Of a stretch of DNA of 50,977 bases, positions 9,336 through 16,958 are shown in pieces. This DNA comes from Clostridia bacterium (lineage in GTDB: Bacteria; Bacillota_A; Clostridia; Oscillospirales; Acutalibacteraceae). Both the position numbers and the translations under genes were made by a program. The stretch is from positions 1 to 50,977 of the forward strand of contig JAFSFH010000001.1 of assembly GCA_017435305.1 (NCBI GenBank). The letters are read 5' to 3'. The notes under the pieces were generated by a model, which saw nothing but the letters and a program-made list of their open reading frames with translations, was not told the origin of the DNA and did not search any database. Position 1 is the stretch's first letter; each line of letters starts with the position of its first letter.

Positions 9336-10276
9336 CGGATCCCCTCCTCATAGGCCAGACGGCACAGGCAGGCTATGCCCGCCGCATTATCCGCCGAATA
9401 CATCGGCGGGGCAAAACGACCGCCGAAACGGTCGGTCAATCGCTGTTTAAGTATTCCGTTGGACATCACGCCGCCGGCATACACCACCGGCAGGTCGCCG
9501 TACTGTGCCAGCACCGCCTGGGTCATACCCTCAATGGCGGCGCCGACGCTGTCCAGACAAAAACGCGCCACCTGCGCCGGGGGCGTCCCCTTGGCCAGCA
9601 GGTCGCGGCACTGATTTTCCACCCCCGACAGGTGGCAGTCGGTGCCACGGAGGGTAGCCTTTATCCGATAGGTGTCGGTGGCCTGCAGCGCCAGCTGCTC
9701 CAGCGCGGGACCGGCGGGAAACGGTAGACCCAGCAGACCGCCCACGCGGTCAATGAGCTGACCCGCCTTAAGATCCAGCGAGTGCCCCACCACCCGACAG
9801 CGGATGATGCAGCTCTCGTCCGGCTCCACCAGCAGAGCGTCGGTGGTGCCGCCGGACACGTGAAAGGCCACGAAGGGTTCACGCCGCAGGGACAGGCACT
9901 CGGCGCCGGTGAGCGCCGCCATCACGTGCCCCTGCTGATGGGTGAAGAAATAGGTGGGAACGCCCAGCACGGCGCCCAGCTGACGGGCCGCACCCGCCCC
10001 CACCAGGAAGCACGGCATATACGACCCATCCACCTGCTGGGGACGGTCGGAGGCGGCCACCGCCGCCACACCGCCTGCCAGAGCATCGGTCAGCCGCTCC
10101 AGTATCTCGGGCAGCTGGCGGGTGTGATGGAACACCGCGTCGGACTGACGCAGACCCATCTCCCCTGCCTTGACCGGTAACAACTGTTTTGCCTGCACAG
10201 GCTTGTCCGCCCCTGCCGCCAGATAGGCCGCCGAGGTGGTATAGTTGCTGGTGTCCAGCCCTAAAAAGCCGCTCAT
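9332..10276 (-). CDS. Kae1/TsaD-like (YgjD-family) ASKHA protein
   Basis: Member of the TsaD/Kae1 superfamily, usually annotated as an O-sialoglycoprotein-endopeptidase-like protein. N-terminal LGLDTSNYTTSAAYL is the ASKHA phosphate loop. The metal-binding pair sits in THQQGHVMAAL (His113, His117). FHVSGGTTDALLVE and YAGGVMSNGILKQRL are the later nucleotide-binding motifs. The true TsaD makes threonylcarbamoyl-adenosine in tRNA with TsaB and TsaE. This 314-residue, nusB-linked version is a paralogue seen in many Clostridia, and its own substrate is not known to me. It overlaps nusB by 4 nt and xseA by 4 nt. It may be the sole TsaD; that cannot be judged from this window. Confidence 0.85.
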   Translation of the reverse strand: MSGFLGLDTSNYTTSAAYLAAGADKPVQAKQLLPVKAGEMGLRQSDAVFHHTRQLPEILERLTDALAGGVAAVAASDRPQQVDGSYMPCFLVGAGAARQLGAVLGVPTYFFTHQQGHVMAALTGAECLSLRREPFVAFHVSGGTTDALLVEPDESCIIRCRVVGHSLDLKAGQLIDRVGGLLGLPFPAGPALEQLALQATDTYRIKATLRGTDCHLSGVENQCRDLLAKGTPPAQVARFCLDSVGAAIEGMTQAVLAQYGDLPVVYAGGVMSNGILKQRLTDRFGGRFAPPMYSADNAAGIACLCRLAYEEGIR

Positions 10277-10668
10277 ACCGATTCGCGGGAGATGGTGCCC
10301 AGTATGCCGTTAACAAAGGAGGAATCCTCGTCACCGCCATACCGTTTCGCCAGCTCCACCGCCTCGTTGATCGCCACGCTGACCGGCGTGTCGTCGTCAT
10401 ACAGCATCTCGTAGATGGCCAGGCGCATCACCGCCAGCGCCACACGGGAGATACGGTCACGGCTCCACTTATGGGAGCAGGCGTCGATGCGGGCGTCGAT
10501 CTCGGACAGCTTGTCCTCGGCGCCGGTGGCAAGAGCCAGAGCAAAGGGCTCCACGATGATCTCGCGGGCGTCCTGCGCCCCCTCCGCCAGCTCCATCACC
10601 GGCAGATCGTTAAAGGACTTTTCAAACAGCAGGGCAAAGGCCTGCTCACGGGATTTTCTTCTGGACAT
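10273..10668 (-). CDS. nusB: Transcription antitermination factor NusB
   Basis: All-helical RNA-binding factor that joins NusE/S10 at boxA in rRNA antitermination. The 131-residue product begins MSRRKSREQAFALLFE, the family signature, and ends with the ETPVSVAINEAVELAKRYG-like segment (here DTPVSVAINEAVELAKRY). The frame is open to 10761, but AGGAG lies 8 nt before the ATG at 10668 and the upstream extension is not NusB-like. The last four bases overlap the next gene. Confidence 0.95.
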   Translation of the reverse strand: MSRRKSREQAFALLFEKSFNDLPVMELAEGAQDAREIIVEPFALALATGAEDKLSEIDARIDACSHKWSRDRISRVALAVMRLAIYEMLYDDDTPVSVAINEAVELAKRYGGDEDSSFVNGILGTISRESV

Positions 10669-10722
10669 AGTTTGTTTCTCCTGACTTACAACATTCGTAT
10701 AAATATACAACCGTGGGTGAGC

Positions 10723-10750
10723 AGAAGGCCCTCCACACAGCGCAGAGGGC
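10723..10750 (-). terminator. GC-rich hairpin between asp23 and nusB, weak
   Basis: GGCCCTC and GAGGGCC arms lie between the asp23 stop and the nusB start. There is only a short T-poor tail on the minus strand, so this is at most a partial terminator or mRNA processing hairpin separating asp23 from the downstream operon. Confidence 0.4.
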
Positions 10751-10757
10751 CTGCCGA

Positions 10758-11126
10758 TCAATCGTCGTTCTTTTCCTCAGTCATGGTCATGCCCTCAACG
10801 TGGACATTGACGCGGGTGACCGGCTTACCGGTCATGGACTGGACCGCCAGCTTAATATTCTGCTGCAGGGCAACAGCCGTCTCCTGAATCCGAGCACCCT
10901 GCAGGATGGTGACGTACACATCCAGCACCGTGTCGTTCTCGGTGTTCAGCACGCGAACCGAGCGGGCGGCCGCATTCTGATTCATAATACCGCGCAGATC
11001 CGCAGGACGGTTGGCCAGTCCGGTCACGCCCTCGGTCTCCAGTGCCGCGGTGGCAACGATAGAGGCAATCACATCCTCGGAAATGATGCAACTGCCCTCT
11101 GCGGTTTTGAACTCATTAGCATCCAT
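10758..11126 (-). CDS. Asp23/Gls24 family envelope stress protein
   Basis: Asp23/Gls24 proteins are small cytoplasmic or membrane-associated proteins linked to envelope stress; the biochemical role is unclear. The 122-residue protein has the family core ISEDVIASIVATAALETEGV and TRVNVHVEGM, with alternating helices and strands. A strong AGGAGG precedes the ATG, and a promoter is visible at 11201-11228. Its place between spoIIIAH and nusB is conserved in Clostridia. Confidence 0.93.
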   Translation of the reverse strand: MDANEFKTAEGSCIISEDVIASIVATAALETEGVTGLANRPADLRGIMNQNAAARSVRVLNTENDTVLDVYVTILQGARIQETAVALQQNIKLAVQSMTGKPVTRVNVHVEGMTMTEEKNDD

Positions 11127-11200
11127 TGCAGTTCCTCCTTTGTCTTTGCGGAATGTGCGGGAACTCTGCGGAGCAGACCGCCGAATTCCTAATCTCTTAT

Positions 11201-11228
11201 ATTATAACACAAAGTTGAGAATTAGCAA
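11201..11228 (-). promoter_or_regulatory. Sigma-A promoter of asp23
   Basis: On the minus strand TTGCTA (11223-11228) and a perfect TATAAT (11201-11206) are 16 nt apart in an AT-rich gap. This gives asp23 and probably the nusB-recN operon vegetative expression independent of the sporulation operon upstream. Confidence 0.75.
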
Positions 11229-11252
11229 TATATTTATTATAAAAAATTTAAA

Positions 11253-11816
11253 TTATGTTTTAGCCGCCATAATCTGCACCTTATCCGCCGCCACCGACGA
11301 CTGGGAAAGCACGATCTCCATGATCTGAACGCTCTCCTGGGGGGTCAGCTCCTCCGCCTGCACCACCACGCTGCAGCTGTCGCCGTCAATGTACACCACG
11401 CTGTCCGCAAAGCCCTTGGCCTGGATCAGACTCTCGATGTTGCTCTCCTGCAGCACGTTCTGGGCGATGGCGGTGGCGCTGTCCGAGGCGCTCTTCTTCT
11501 CCTTGGCGGTGGCGGTGGCGCTGTCCATCACCTCCTGCACGATGCCCAGCGCCTCCTCCCGAGCGGTCACGCGGTTCTGCCGCGCCTGCTCGAAAAAGCC
11601 GAGGGTCTCCTGCTCGGTGGAGTCGGTGGGGTCGCTGACCTGCGCCCCCACGAAGGTGGCGTCCCCCAGATTCTCCCCCACCTCCGGCGCTTCGGGCTCG
11701 GTGTCCACCGACAGCGACGGTGCGGAGGACATGGCATAGTTGAGATACACCGCCAGACCCAGCGCCGCCACCAGCGCCACGGTCATCACCTTTTTGTTCT
11801 TAAATAATCGTTTCAT
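11253..11816 (-). CDS. spoIIIAH: Stage III sporulation protein AH
   Basis: Mother-cell component of the SpoIIIA-SpoIIQ channel that crosses the two membranes around the forespore and keeps sigma-G active. There is a short cytoplasmic start (KRLFKNKKV), one membrane segment at about 10-28, an acidic linker, then a YscJ/FliF-like ring-building domain. That domain runs from about residue 75 and includes SATATAKEKKSASDSATAIA. The 187-residue length is in family range. It is the last gene of the spoIIIA operon. No strong terminator follows; the gap is AT-rich and holds the asp23 promoter. Confidence 0.92.
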   Translation of the reverse strand: MKRLFKNKKVMTVALVAALGLAVYLNYAMSSAPSLSVDTEPEAPEVGENLGDATFVGAQVSDPTDSTEQETLGFFEQARQNRVTAREEALGIVQEVMDSATATAKEKKSASDSATAIAQNVLQESNIESLIQAKGFADSVVYIDGDSCSVVVQAEELTPQESVQIMEIVLSQSSVAADKVQIMAAKT

Positions 11817-11828
11817 CGGTTCGGCCTC

Positions 11829-12341
11829 CTATTGTTGTTTAACAACGCACACGCGTCGTTCGGATATGTGAAACGCGGTGGTCACCACCTGCGTCACCCG
11901 TCGGCACACGTCGGGATTGACGCCGCCGTCGCATACCACCACCACGCCCTTTACCGTCGGGCGGATGGTGGTGAGCAGCAGTCCCACGGGACCGCCCTCG
12001 GTATCCACCGACAGATACTGCTCGGATGTGGCGGTATCGCTGACGGTGGTATCCGCCGCATACACGGCGCGGGCGTCGCTCTCCAGCGTCACCATCACCC
12101 GACAGCGTCCCACCCCCTCCACCGTGCCCAGCAGGTCGGCGATGCGGCTCTCCAGCGCCGTCTCCACCTGGTCGGCGGTGACGGTGGGTGCCGCGGCGGT
12201 ATCCGCGGCGTCGCGGGAGGGAAAGCACTCGGACAGGGCGATGATCACGATACCCGCCAGACCGATGCCCAGCAGGACACGCACCTTTTTGTCCGACATG
12301 GCGCCCCATTTCTCGCGGAGGGTCTGCCACACGCCGCTCAT
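11829..12341 (-). CDS. spoIIIAG: Stage III sporulation protein AG
   Basis: Ring-forming component of the SpoIIIA channel; the Bacillus homologue forms a large oligomeric ring. One membrane segment at about 21-38 (VRVLLGIGLAGIVIIALSE) precedes an extracytoplasmic ring-building motif around LLGTVEGVGRCRVMVTLES. The end VCVVKQQ matches family C-termini. The 170-residue protein overlaps spoIIIAF by 4 nt, showing translational coupling. Confidence 0.93.
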   Translation of the reverse strand: MSGVWQTLREKWGAMSDKKVRVLLGIGLAGIVIIALSECFPSRDAADTAAAPTVTADQVETALESRIADLLGTVEGVGRCRVMVTLESDARAVYAADTTVSDTATSEQYLSVDTEGGPVGLLLTTIRPTVKGVVVVCDGGVNPDVCRRVTQVVTTAFHISERRVCVVKQQ

Positions 12342-12820
12342 TCCTCACCCTCCCACAGGGACACCCGCACCGACGTGCCCAGTCGCTTCTCCGCCACCTG
12401 CCGCACCGCCGTGGCACGGCGGATGGTCTCCTCGTCCACATACAGAGTGATCTGTCCCATACTTATGCTCCCTTCGTCGTCGATATCCATCTCTGCCGTA
12501 ACTTTTTTTGCCTGCCACCCATAGGTGGACAGGGTCTGATTCACCATCTGCAGCAGGCTCTGCTCTACCTGCTCGGTCAGTTGCTGCCGCATCTGCAGGG
12601 TCAATTGGGCGGAATTAACCTGGGTCTGCGGTGTAAAGGATGGAACCTTTACATCCTGAAAACCCGACAACAGTGGGCTTAGCAGCACCCACAAGAACAA
12701 GCAGGGCAGCAGCATACGCCCCTGCCGCCCCACCCCGCTATCGGGGAACAGATACCGCAATAGGGTGGCGATGAGGGCAGTGGCGCACACCGAAATCACC
12801 CACTGACGCACCCCGTCCAT
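12338..12820 (-). CDS. spoIIIAF: Stage III sporulation protein AF
   Basis: Membrane component of the SpoIIIA complex. Two N-terminal hydrophobic helices (residues 8-25 and 35-53) are followed by an extracytoplasmic domain that probably shares the ring-building fold. The 160 residues fit the family. The spoIIIAE stop lies 4 nt upstream of the start. Assignment rests on membrane topology plus strict operon position between AE and AG. Confidence 0.88.
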   Translation of the reverse strand: MDGVRQWVISVCATALIATLLRYLFPDSGVGRQGRMLLPCLFLWVLLSPLLSGFQDVKVPSFTPQTQVNSAQLTLQMRQQLTEQVEQSLLQMVNQTLSTYGWQAKKVTAEMDIDDEGSISMGQITLYVDEETIRRATAVRQVAEKRLGTSVRVSLWEGEE

Positions 12821-12824
12821 ACCC

Positions 12825-13940
12825 TCACCTCCCTGCGGAAAACACCACCGCGGACACCGACACCACCATCAACAGCGCAAACACCGATAACAGAGCGATC
12901 AGCACCCGCACGGCGCCCGCCGCGGTGCGGCACAGCCGCTGAATGGGGGCTAGCCCAAACAGCACCGCCGTACTCTCCGCCACGTGCAGACCCACGCTCC
13001 AGCACACACAGCTGATCAGCGGCGGCAGCACGATCAGGGCGGTGGCCAACAGCCCGAAGCCTCCCACGGTGGAGCGCAGCAACCCCGCGCACCCCACCAC
13101 CGTGTTGTACGCCTCGCTGAGCAGACCGCCCACCACCGGCACAAAGCTGGACAGGGAGTATTTCATCACCCGTCCGCCCAGAGAATCTCCGGCGGCTGCC
13201 ACCATCTGCTGTAGGGATAACAGGCCGGTGAACAGGGTGGAAAACAGCCCCAATATCCACAGAACGCACTTATGTACCGTATCGCTGAAGCCGTCCAGAC
13301 AGAACCCTTCGGTCACCGAGCCGGCGCACCCGAAGGCCAGGGACACGGTAATCATAGGGAACACCGCCACCCGCACCAGCCAGATGAGCAGCTGACAGGC
13401 GCCCAGCAGGGCGGTCTGATAGGACAGGGCGCTGACCGCCCTGCCTCCTGCCGCCACCACCGCCGCGTACACGGGGATGAAGGAGGACAGAAACACCGTT
13501 ACCTGCTCCACCGTCTGCCGTATGGTATCCAGCAGAGCCGCCAGCGGCACCAGCAGGGCACTGCCCGCCCCCAACACGGCGATGCCGTGATAGGTCTGCC
13601 GCAGGGTGCCGCCCAGTCCGTCCCAGCCGGTGAACAGAGCGCACACCAGCACCACCCCCATCAGGGTGCCCATCACCTGCAGAGGACCTGCCGACCGGCT
13701 CTGCAGCAGCGTCCACAGCCAATCGGTGACGGTGGTCATATTCAGCTGAGTATAGGATTCGGGACTCAGCGGGTCAAACGCCATCTCCTCTAACAGCTCC
13801 TGCACGTCTGCAGGCAGGCGTTCCACCAGTTCCCCCGCTCCCGCCGCGTCCACCTGCTGACCGTACAGCGGGTCGGTCTCGGCGCTGACGGCGGGGACGC
13901 ACAGCAGCAACAGGCACATAAGCACGCATACCGTCCTCAT
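12825..13940 (-). CDS. spoIIIAE: Stage III sporulation protein AE
   Basis: Polytopic membrane protein of the SpoIIIA channel complex, thought to be part of the export channel. It starts with a clear signal peptide (MRTVCVLMCLLLLCVPAVSA). About seven or eight hydrophobic segments follow, with the family motif VMKYSLSSFVPVVGGLLSEA at about 232-251. The 371-residue length is typical. It overlaps spoIIIAD by 4 nt. Confidence 0.94.
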   Translation of the reverse strand: MRTVCVLMCLLLLCVPAVSAETDPLYGQQVDAAGAGELVERLPADVQELLEEMAFDPLSPESYTQLNMTTVTDWLWTLLQSRSAGPLQVMGTLMGVVLVCALFTGWDGLGGTLRQTYHGIAVLGAGSALLVPLAALLDTIRQTVEQVTVFLSSFIPVYAAVVAAGGRAVSALSYQTALLGACQLLIWLVRVAVFPMITVSLAFGCAGSVTEGFCLDGFSDTVHKCVLWILGLFSTLFTGLLSLQQMVAAAGDSLGGRVMKYSLSSFVPVVGGLLSEAYNTVVGCAGLLRSTVGGFGLLATALIVLPPLISCVCWSVGLHVAESTAVLFGLAPIQRLCRTAAGAVRVLIALLSVFALLMVVSVSAVVFSAGR

Positions 13941-14350
13941 CCCGTCACCGCCCCACCGCCCACCACGGTGGCGATCAGCGCCAATATCCGCTCAAACAGC
14001 GGCAACGCCATCACCAGCAGCACGAACCGTCCCGTCAGCTCCGCCTTGGACGCCAGAGAGGACTCCCCCGCATCGCGGCAGGTGTCGGCGGTGAGCTGGG
14101 TCACCAGGCACACACCCGCCGCCCGCAGAACCAGGCTCAGGGAATCGTCTGACAGCCCACCCCGGGCGGTCAGCCGCCGCAGAGAGGTCATCAGAGGGGA
14201 CAGCCGCGTGACCACCGCCACGGTCACCATCACCCCCGCCAGCAGGCTGAGCCCCACCGCCAGCTCCGGTCGCTGGGTGCGCAGTACCGCCGCCAGAAAT
14301 GCCGCACACAGCAACACGCCCACCACCGCCGTCATCCACTGACCGCTCAT
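13937..14350 (-). CDS. spoIIIAD: Stage III sporulation protein AD
   Basis: Small membrane protein of the SpoIIIA complex, related to SpoIIIAC. The 137 residues have four hydrophobic helices and the conserved segment VCLVTQLTADTCRDAGESSLASK. It overlaps both neighbours by 4 nt (AC upstream, AE downstream). The length and position match the family. Confidence 0.93.
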   Translation of the reverse strand: MSGQWMTAVVGVLLCAAFLAAVLRTQRPELAVGLSLLAGVMVTVAVVTRLSPLMTSLRRLTARGGLSDDSLSLVLRAAGVCLVTQLTADTCRDAGESSLASKAELTGRFVLLVMALPLFERILALIATVVGGGAVTG

Positions 14351-14541
14351 AGACCGAACACCGACTTTACCGTAGCGAACAGGTCGCTGACCTGCACCAC
14401 CACCATCGACAGTACGGCGATCAGACCCGCCAGCGTCAGCAGCATCCCCTGCTCCTCACGCCCCGAGCGTATGAGCAGCTGGTTGAGCACCGATACGATG
14501 ATGCCCACCGCCGCGATCTTGAATATCAGATCCACATCCAT
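14347..14541 (-). CDS. spoIIIAC: Stage III sporulation protein AC
   Basis: Very small two-helix membrane protein of the SpoIIIA complex. I place the start at the ATG at 14541 (MDVDLIFKIAAVGIIVSVL), giving 64 residues like other SpoIIIAC proteins. The frame is open to 14667, but that extension overlaps spoIIIAB. Both hydrophobic helices (7-24 and 34-56) are intact, with the conserved GREEQGMLLTLAG between and into the second helix. Confidence 0.92.
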   Translation of the reverse strand: MDVDLIFKIAAVGIIVSVLNQLLIRSGREEQGMLLTLAGLIAVLSMVVVQVSDLFATVKSVFGL

Positions 14542-14555
14542 AGCTTCTACCCCAT

Positions 14556-15068
14556 TTACATCAACATCAGCGCCAGCGCCACGCCTGCCGCCGGTCCCAT
14601 CACCCGATACAGCCGCCCGCGCAGGGCCGCATCCTGCGCCGCCTGCTCCTGCAGGGCGGCGATGCACTGCCGATAGTGGCGGATCTGCCGCTGCTGACCC
14701 GCCAGGTCGTAGCCGCCGCAGCCGTCGGCAAACTCCAGCAGCAGACGGCGACCCTCATCGGTCAGCAGACCTCGCTGTGCCGCGCCCTCCACCGCCGCCG
14801 CAAAGGCGTCGGCAAAGGGCTGCTGCTCCAGCCCCGCCACCGTATCACGGAGCAAGGGCATATTCCGAAAGCCCGACCGGGTCGCCAGCCGACGCCACAC
14901 CTCGCTCATAGGAGCGGCGGTATAGGCGATCTGCTGCTCCAGCGCCTGCAGCAGGCGGTCGGTCTGACCCAGAAACGCCGCACGGCTGTGCAGGCGATGG
15001 GCCGCCAACAGCCCCAGACCCGTCCCCGCCAACACAATCAACAGATGTCCCACGTATGTCACCGTCAC
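14556..15068 (-). CDS. spoIIIAB: Stage III sporulation protein AB
   Basis: SpoIIIAB is a membrane protein of the SpoIIIA complex, distantly related to the T2SS/T4P platform protein GspF. The start is GTG at 15068 (GTG ACG GTG ACA), with GGAGGAG directly upstream. An N-terminal helix (7-24) and a C-terminal hydrophobic end (GPAAGVALALMLM) bracket a helical middle with the motif RSGFRNMPLLRDTVAGLEQQ near residues 65-84. The product is 170 residues. The first 224 nt overlap an out-of-frame extension of spoIIIAA, noted separately. Confidence 0.93.
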   Translation of the reverse strand: MTVTYVGHLLIVLAGTGLGLLAAHRLHSRAAFLGQTDRLLQALEQQIAYTAAPMSEVWRRLATRSGFRNMPLLRDTVAGLEQQPFADAFAAAVEGAAQRGLLTDEGRRLLLEFADGCGGYDLAGQQRQIRHYRQCIAALQEQAAQDAALRGRLYRVMGPAAGVALALMLM

Positions 15069-15966
15069 CCGCTCCTCCGCCGTACCATTCCCGTATCTCT
15101 CCGGGGCGATGCCGCCCCTCTAAAAACACCCATCGGTCAAAGGTGCCCATCTCCCATAGTTGCCGCGGCAGTGGCTGGGTCAGAAGCCGTCGGCGGTCCC
15201 GCCCGTGGAGCGATGCCACCACCGCCACACCCGCGTGGGCGCAATCCGCCACCGCCTGCACCTCGTCGCCGTCGCCCAATTCGTCAAAAATCACCACATC
15301 CGGTGCCAGACAGCGGATGGCCTGGCGCACGCCCACGGCCTTGGGATACCCCATCAGCACGTCACAGCCGCTAAGACCGTCCGCGCCTGCCAGCTCGCCT
15401 CGCTCGTCCACCACCGACACCCGCACGCCGCGGGCAGACAGCCCCACCGCCAGATCCCGCAGCAGGGTCGTTTTCCCCGCCGAAGGCGGACCCACCACCA
15501 GCGTGCTGTGGGGATACCCATCCCCCATCACCAGCCGCCGCAGAGGCGCCGAGCATCCCGCCAGACGGCGGGGAATCCGTATGCACAGGGCGGTGACCTG
15601 CTGTACCGAGCACACCCGCCCGTCCCGCACCACCGCGGTGCCCGCCACACCCACGCGGATGCCGCCGGCTACCGACAGGTAGCCCTGCTGCAGCTCCCAC
15701 TCGTGGGCGTACACCGCGTGCTGGCAAAACCGCGCAAAGCAGTCCTGCAGAGCGTTCCCGTCGCACCGATATACACCCTCCTGCACCGCCGAGGTAAGCC
15801 CCTGCCCGTGCAGATACCGCTCCCCCGCCGCGGTGGACAGGGTCACCGGCTGATCCCGCCGCAGACGGAGCTCCTGCACCTGCGCCCACTGCGCCGCAGG
15901 CAACCGCTCCAGCGCCGCCACCCACAGCGGCGGCAGATACGCGGCTAACGTCTTCCGCTGTGCCAT
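14845..15966 (-). CDS. spoIIIAA: Stage III sporulation protein AA (ATPase), extended C-terminus
   Basis: Secretion-type ATPase that energises the SpoIIIA complex, related to type II/IV secretion ATPases. Walker A is VVGPPSAGKTTLLRD near residue 158. VVDERGELAG, the GYPKAVGVRQAIRCLAPDV segment and VIFDELGD (Walker B) follow. The recognisable protein ends near residue 297 (EIREWYGGG), about the family length of 300-310. The frame stays open for a further 75 codons and overlaps spoIIIAB by 224 nt. GGTGA at the spoIIIAB start would supply a stop in the other frame. So this is either a real extension or a frameshift near 15070. GGAGG precedes the ATG. Confidence 0.85.
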   Translation of the reverse strand: MAQRKTLAAYLPPLWVAALERLPAAQWAQVQELRLRRDQPVTLSTAAGERYLHGQGLTSAVQEGVYRCDGNALQDCFARFCQHAVYAHEWELQQGYLSVAGGIRVGVAGTAVVRDGRVCSVQQVTALCIRIPRRLAGCSAPLRRLVMGDGYPHSTLVVGPPSAGKTTLLRDLAVGLSARGVRVSVVDERGELAGADGLSGCDVLMGYPKAVGVRQAIRCLAPDVVIFDELGDGDEVQAVADCAHAGVAVVASLHGRDRRRLLTQPLPRQLWEMGTFDRWVFLEGRHRPGEIREWYGGGAGDGDIRGTSVDCVGGDGSGAVGGPSPAQPCGVSGSDRPPAAGAGAADRLYRRSYERGVASAGDPVGLSEYALAP

Positions 15967-15990
15967 ACCTGTCCACCTCCGTTATGCTCT

Positions 15991-16020
15991 ACTATATGGT
16001 CTTGTCCGTGAAAATAGAAC
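15991..16020 (-). promoter_or_regulatory. Possible sigma-E promoter of the spoIIIA operon
   Basis: CATATAGT (minus strand, 15991-15998) resembles the sigma-E -10 consensus CATACAnT. A TCTATTT element lies about 14 nt upstream. The spoIIIA operon is under sigma-E in characterised sporulators. The match is partial and the call rests partly on that knowledge. Confidence 0.45.
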
Positions 16021-16023
16021 AAC

Positions 16024-16053
16024 AAAAAAACACCCGGCTAAGCCGGGGGTTTT
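16024..16053 (-). terminator. Small GC hairpin with A and T tracts
   Basis: A 6-bp GC stem (CCCGGC/GCCGGG) with a three-base loop sits between seven A's and a short T run. It could act as a terminator in either direction. A near copy of its right half recurs at about 16360-16386, so this is also one flank of the repeat patch. Confidence 0.55.
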
Positions 16054-16138
16054 CCATATGCGGGCAAAGCCCTATGATACTAGCGGCGCCTAAGGCGCTG
16101 ATACGGTCTGACACTTGCGTACGAAAAGTCGGCACGAC

Positions 16139-16345
16139 CGCTCGGAAAGGCCCCCTTGTGTAAAGGGGGCTGGCAAAACCGTAGGATTTGACTGGGGGAT
16201 TGTAGCCGTCATCAGACGGCGTAGTTTTACAACATCTTCACAATCCCTCCACCGCCGTTCGGCGGTCCCCCTCCCTTTACACAAGGGAGGCTCCCTCTCC
16301 GTCGCCTGTGGCGACACCTCTCCCAAAGGGAGAGGCAAGGAACGC
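16139..16345. repeat. Composite palindromic repeat patch, non-coding
   Basis: Several inverted-repeat units occur in a row: CCCCCTTGTGTAAAGGGGG (about 16149-16167), a GGGGGATTGT...ACAATCCCTCC pair, CTCCCTTTACACAAGGGAG, and a CTCTCC..GGAGAG hairpin around a GTCGCC/GGCGAC stem. The units resemble the palindromes at 19740-19890 and 37530-37580. No gene-like frame is present in 15967-16483. Such dispersed palindromes are common in gut Clostridia genomes; function unknown. Confidence 0.7.
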
Positions 16346-16391
16346 TGAAAGCTATACGGAACCCCCGGCACAGCCGGGGGTTTTCTATTAC

Positions 16392-16421
16392 AAAAAAACA
16401 CCCGTGCCGATGCACGGGTGT
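16392..16421 (-). terminator. Rho-independent terminator downstream of mazF
   Basis: A 10-bp stem (ACACCCGTGC/GCACGGGTGT) is followed on the minus strand by seven T's. It lies about 60 nt beyond the mazF stop. Confidence 0.85.
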
Positions 16422-16428
16422 CACCTTA

Positions 16429-16484
16429 GGGTAGAGCAACAAATCCATCTTCCTAAAACGGAGTTCGGATTTGTCGCTCTACCC
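16429..16484 (-). repeat. Long inverted repeat abutting the mazF stop codon
   Basis: Two 18-nt arms (16429-16446 and 16467-16484) are complementary at 17 of 18 positions and enclose a 20-nt loop. The outer arm begins at the mazF stop codon, and a separate terminator follows at 16392-16421. It has no T tract of its own, so it looks like an mRNA 3'-end structure rather than a second terminator. Confidence 0.75.
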
Positions 16485-16828
16485 TATCCCAATCCGAAAC
16501 TAACCTGTAGCGCCTTATCCACACGGCTCATGGACGCCTCGTCCAGCCGCCCCATCCGTTCGCCAAGACGCCGCTTGTCCAGGGTGCGGATCTGCTCCAG
16601 CAGTACCACCGAATCCCGCGACAGGCCGCTGTCCGGCGCCTGCACCTGTATGTGGGTGGGCAACCGCGCCTTATCCTTCTGACTAGTGATGGCGGCGGCG
16701 ATCACCGTAGGGCTGAACCGATTGCCCACGTCGTTCTGCACGATGAGCACCGGTCGCACGCCCCCCTGCTCACTGCCCACCACGGGGCTCAAGTCCGCAT
16801 AATATATATCTCCCCGGTGCACGTTCAT
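16484..16828 (-). CDS. MazF/PemK-family endoribonuclease toxin
   Basis: EndoA/NdoA-like mRNA interferase that cleaves single-stranded RNA at short motifs and is normally neutralised by a MazE-type antitoxin. The family opening [20 protein letters not shown] and [12 protein letters not shown] (catalytic loop and Arg) are intact, as is the C-terminal half with LPTHIQV and LEQIRTLDK. Start is the ATG at 16828, 8 nt after AGGAGG, rather than the GTG at 16837 that overlaps the Shine-Dalgarno. The product is 114 residues. Its own promoter lies at 16873-16901, and no antitoxin or alr gene is adjacent, unlike in Bacillus. Confidence 0.93.
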   Translation of the reverse strand: MNVHRGDIYYADLSPVVGSEQGGVRPVLIVQNDVGNRFSPTVIAAAITSQKDKARLPTHIQVQAPDSGLSRDSVVLLEQIRTLDKRRLGERMGRLDEASMSRVDKALQVSFGLG

Positions 16829-16872
16829 ATCCGCCACCTCCTACGTCACCAGTATGACCCCGTTGAAAGGGA

Positions 16873-16901
16873 TTTATACAATACTATGCCGTAACGGACA
16901 A
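16873..16901 (-). promoter_or_regulatory. Sigma-A promoter of mazF
   Basis: TTGTCC (16896-16901) and TATAAA (16873-16878) on the minus strand with a 17-nt spacer, lying between the upstream gene's terminator and the mazF start. It indicates mazF is transcribed alone. Confidence 0.75.
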
Positions 16902-16915
16902 GGTGGTGCAGACAG

Positions 16916-16945
16916 CAAAACACCCGACGGCATCGCCGTCGGGTG
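16916..16945 (-). terminator. Terminator after the lipoprotein gene
   Basis: An 11-bp GC stem (CACCCGACGGC pairing with GCCGTCGGGTG) with a three-base loop, followed by TTTT on the minus strand, 13 nt beyond the lipoprotein stop. Confidence 0.82.
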
Positions 16946-16958
16946 TCGGGTTCTTGTA

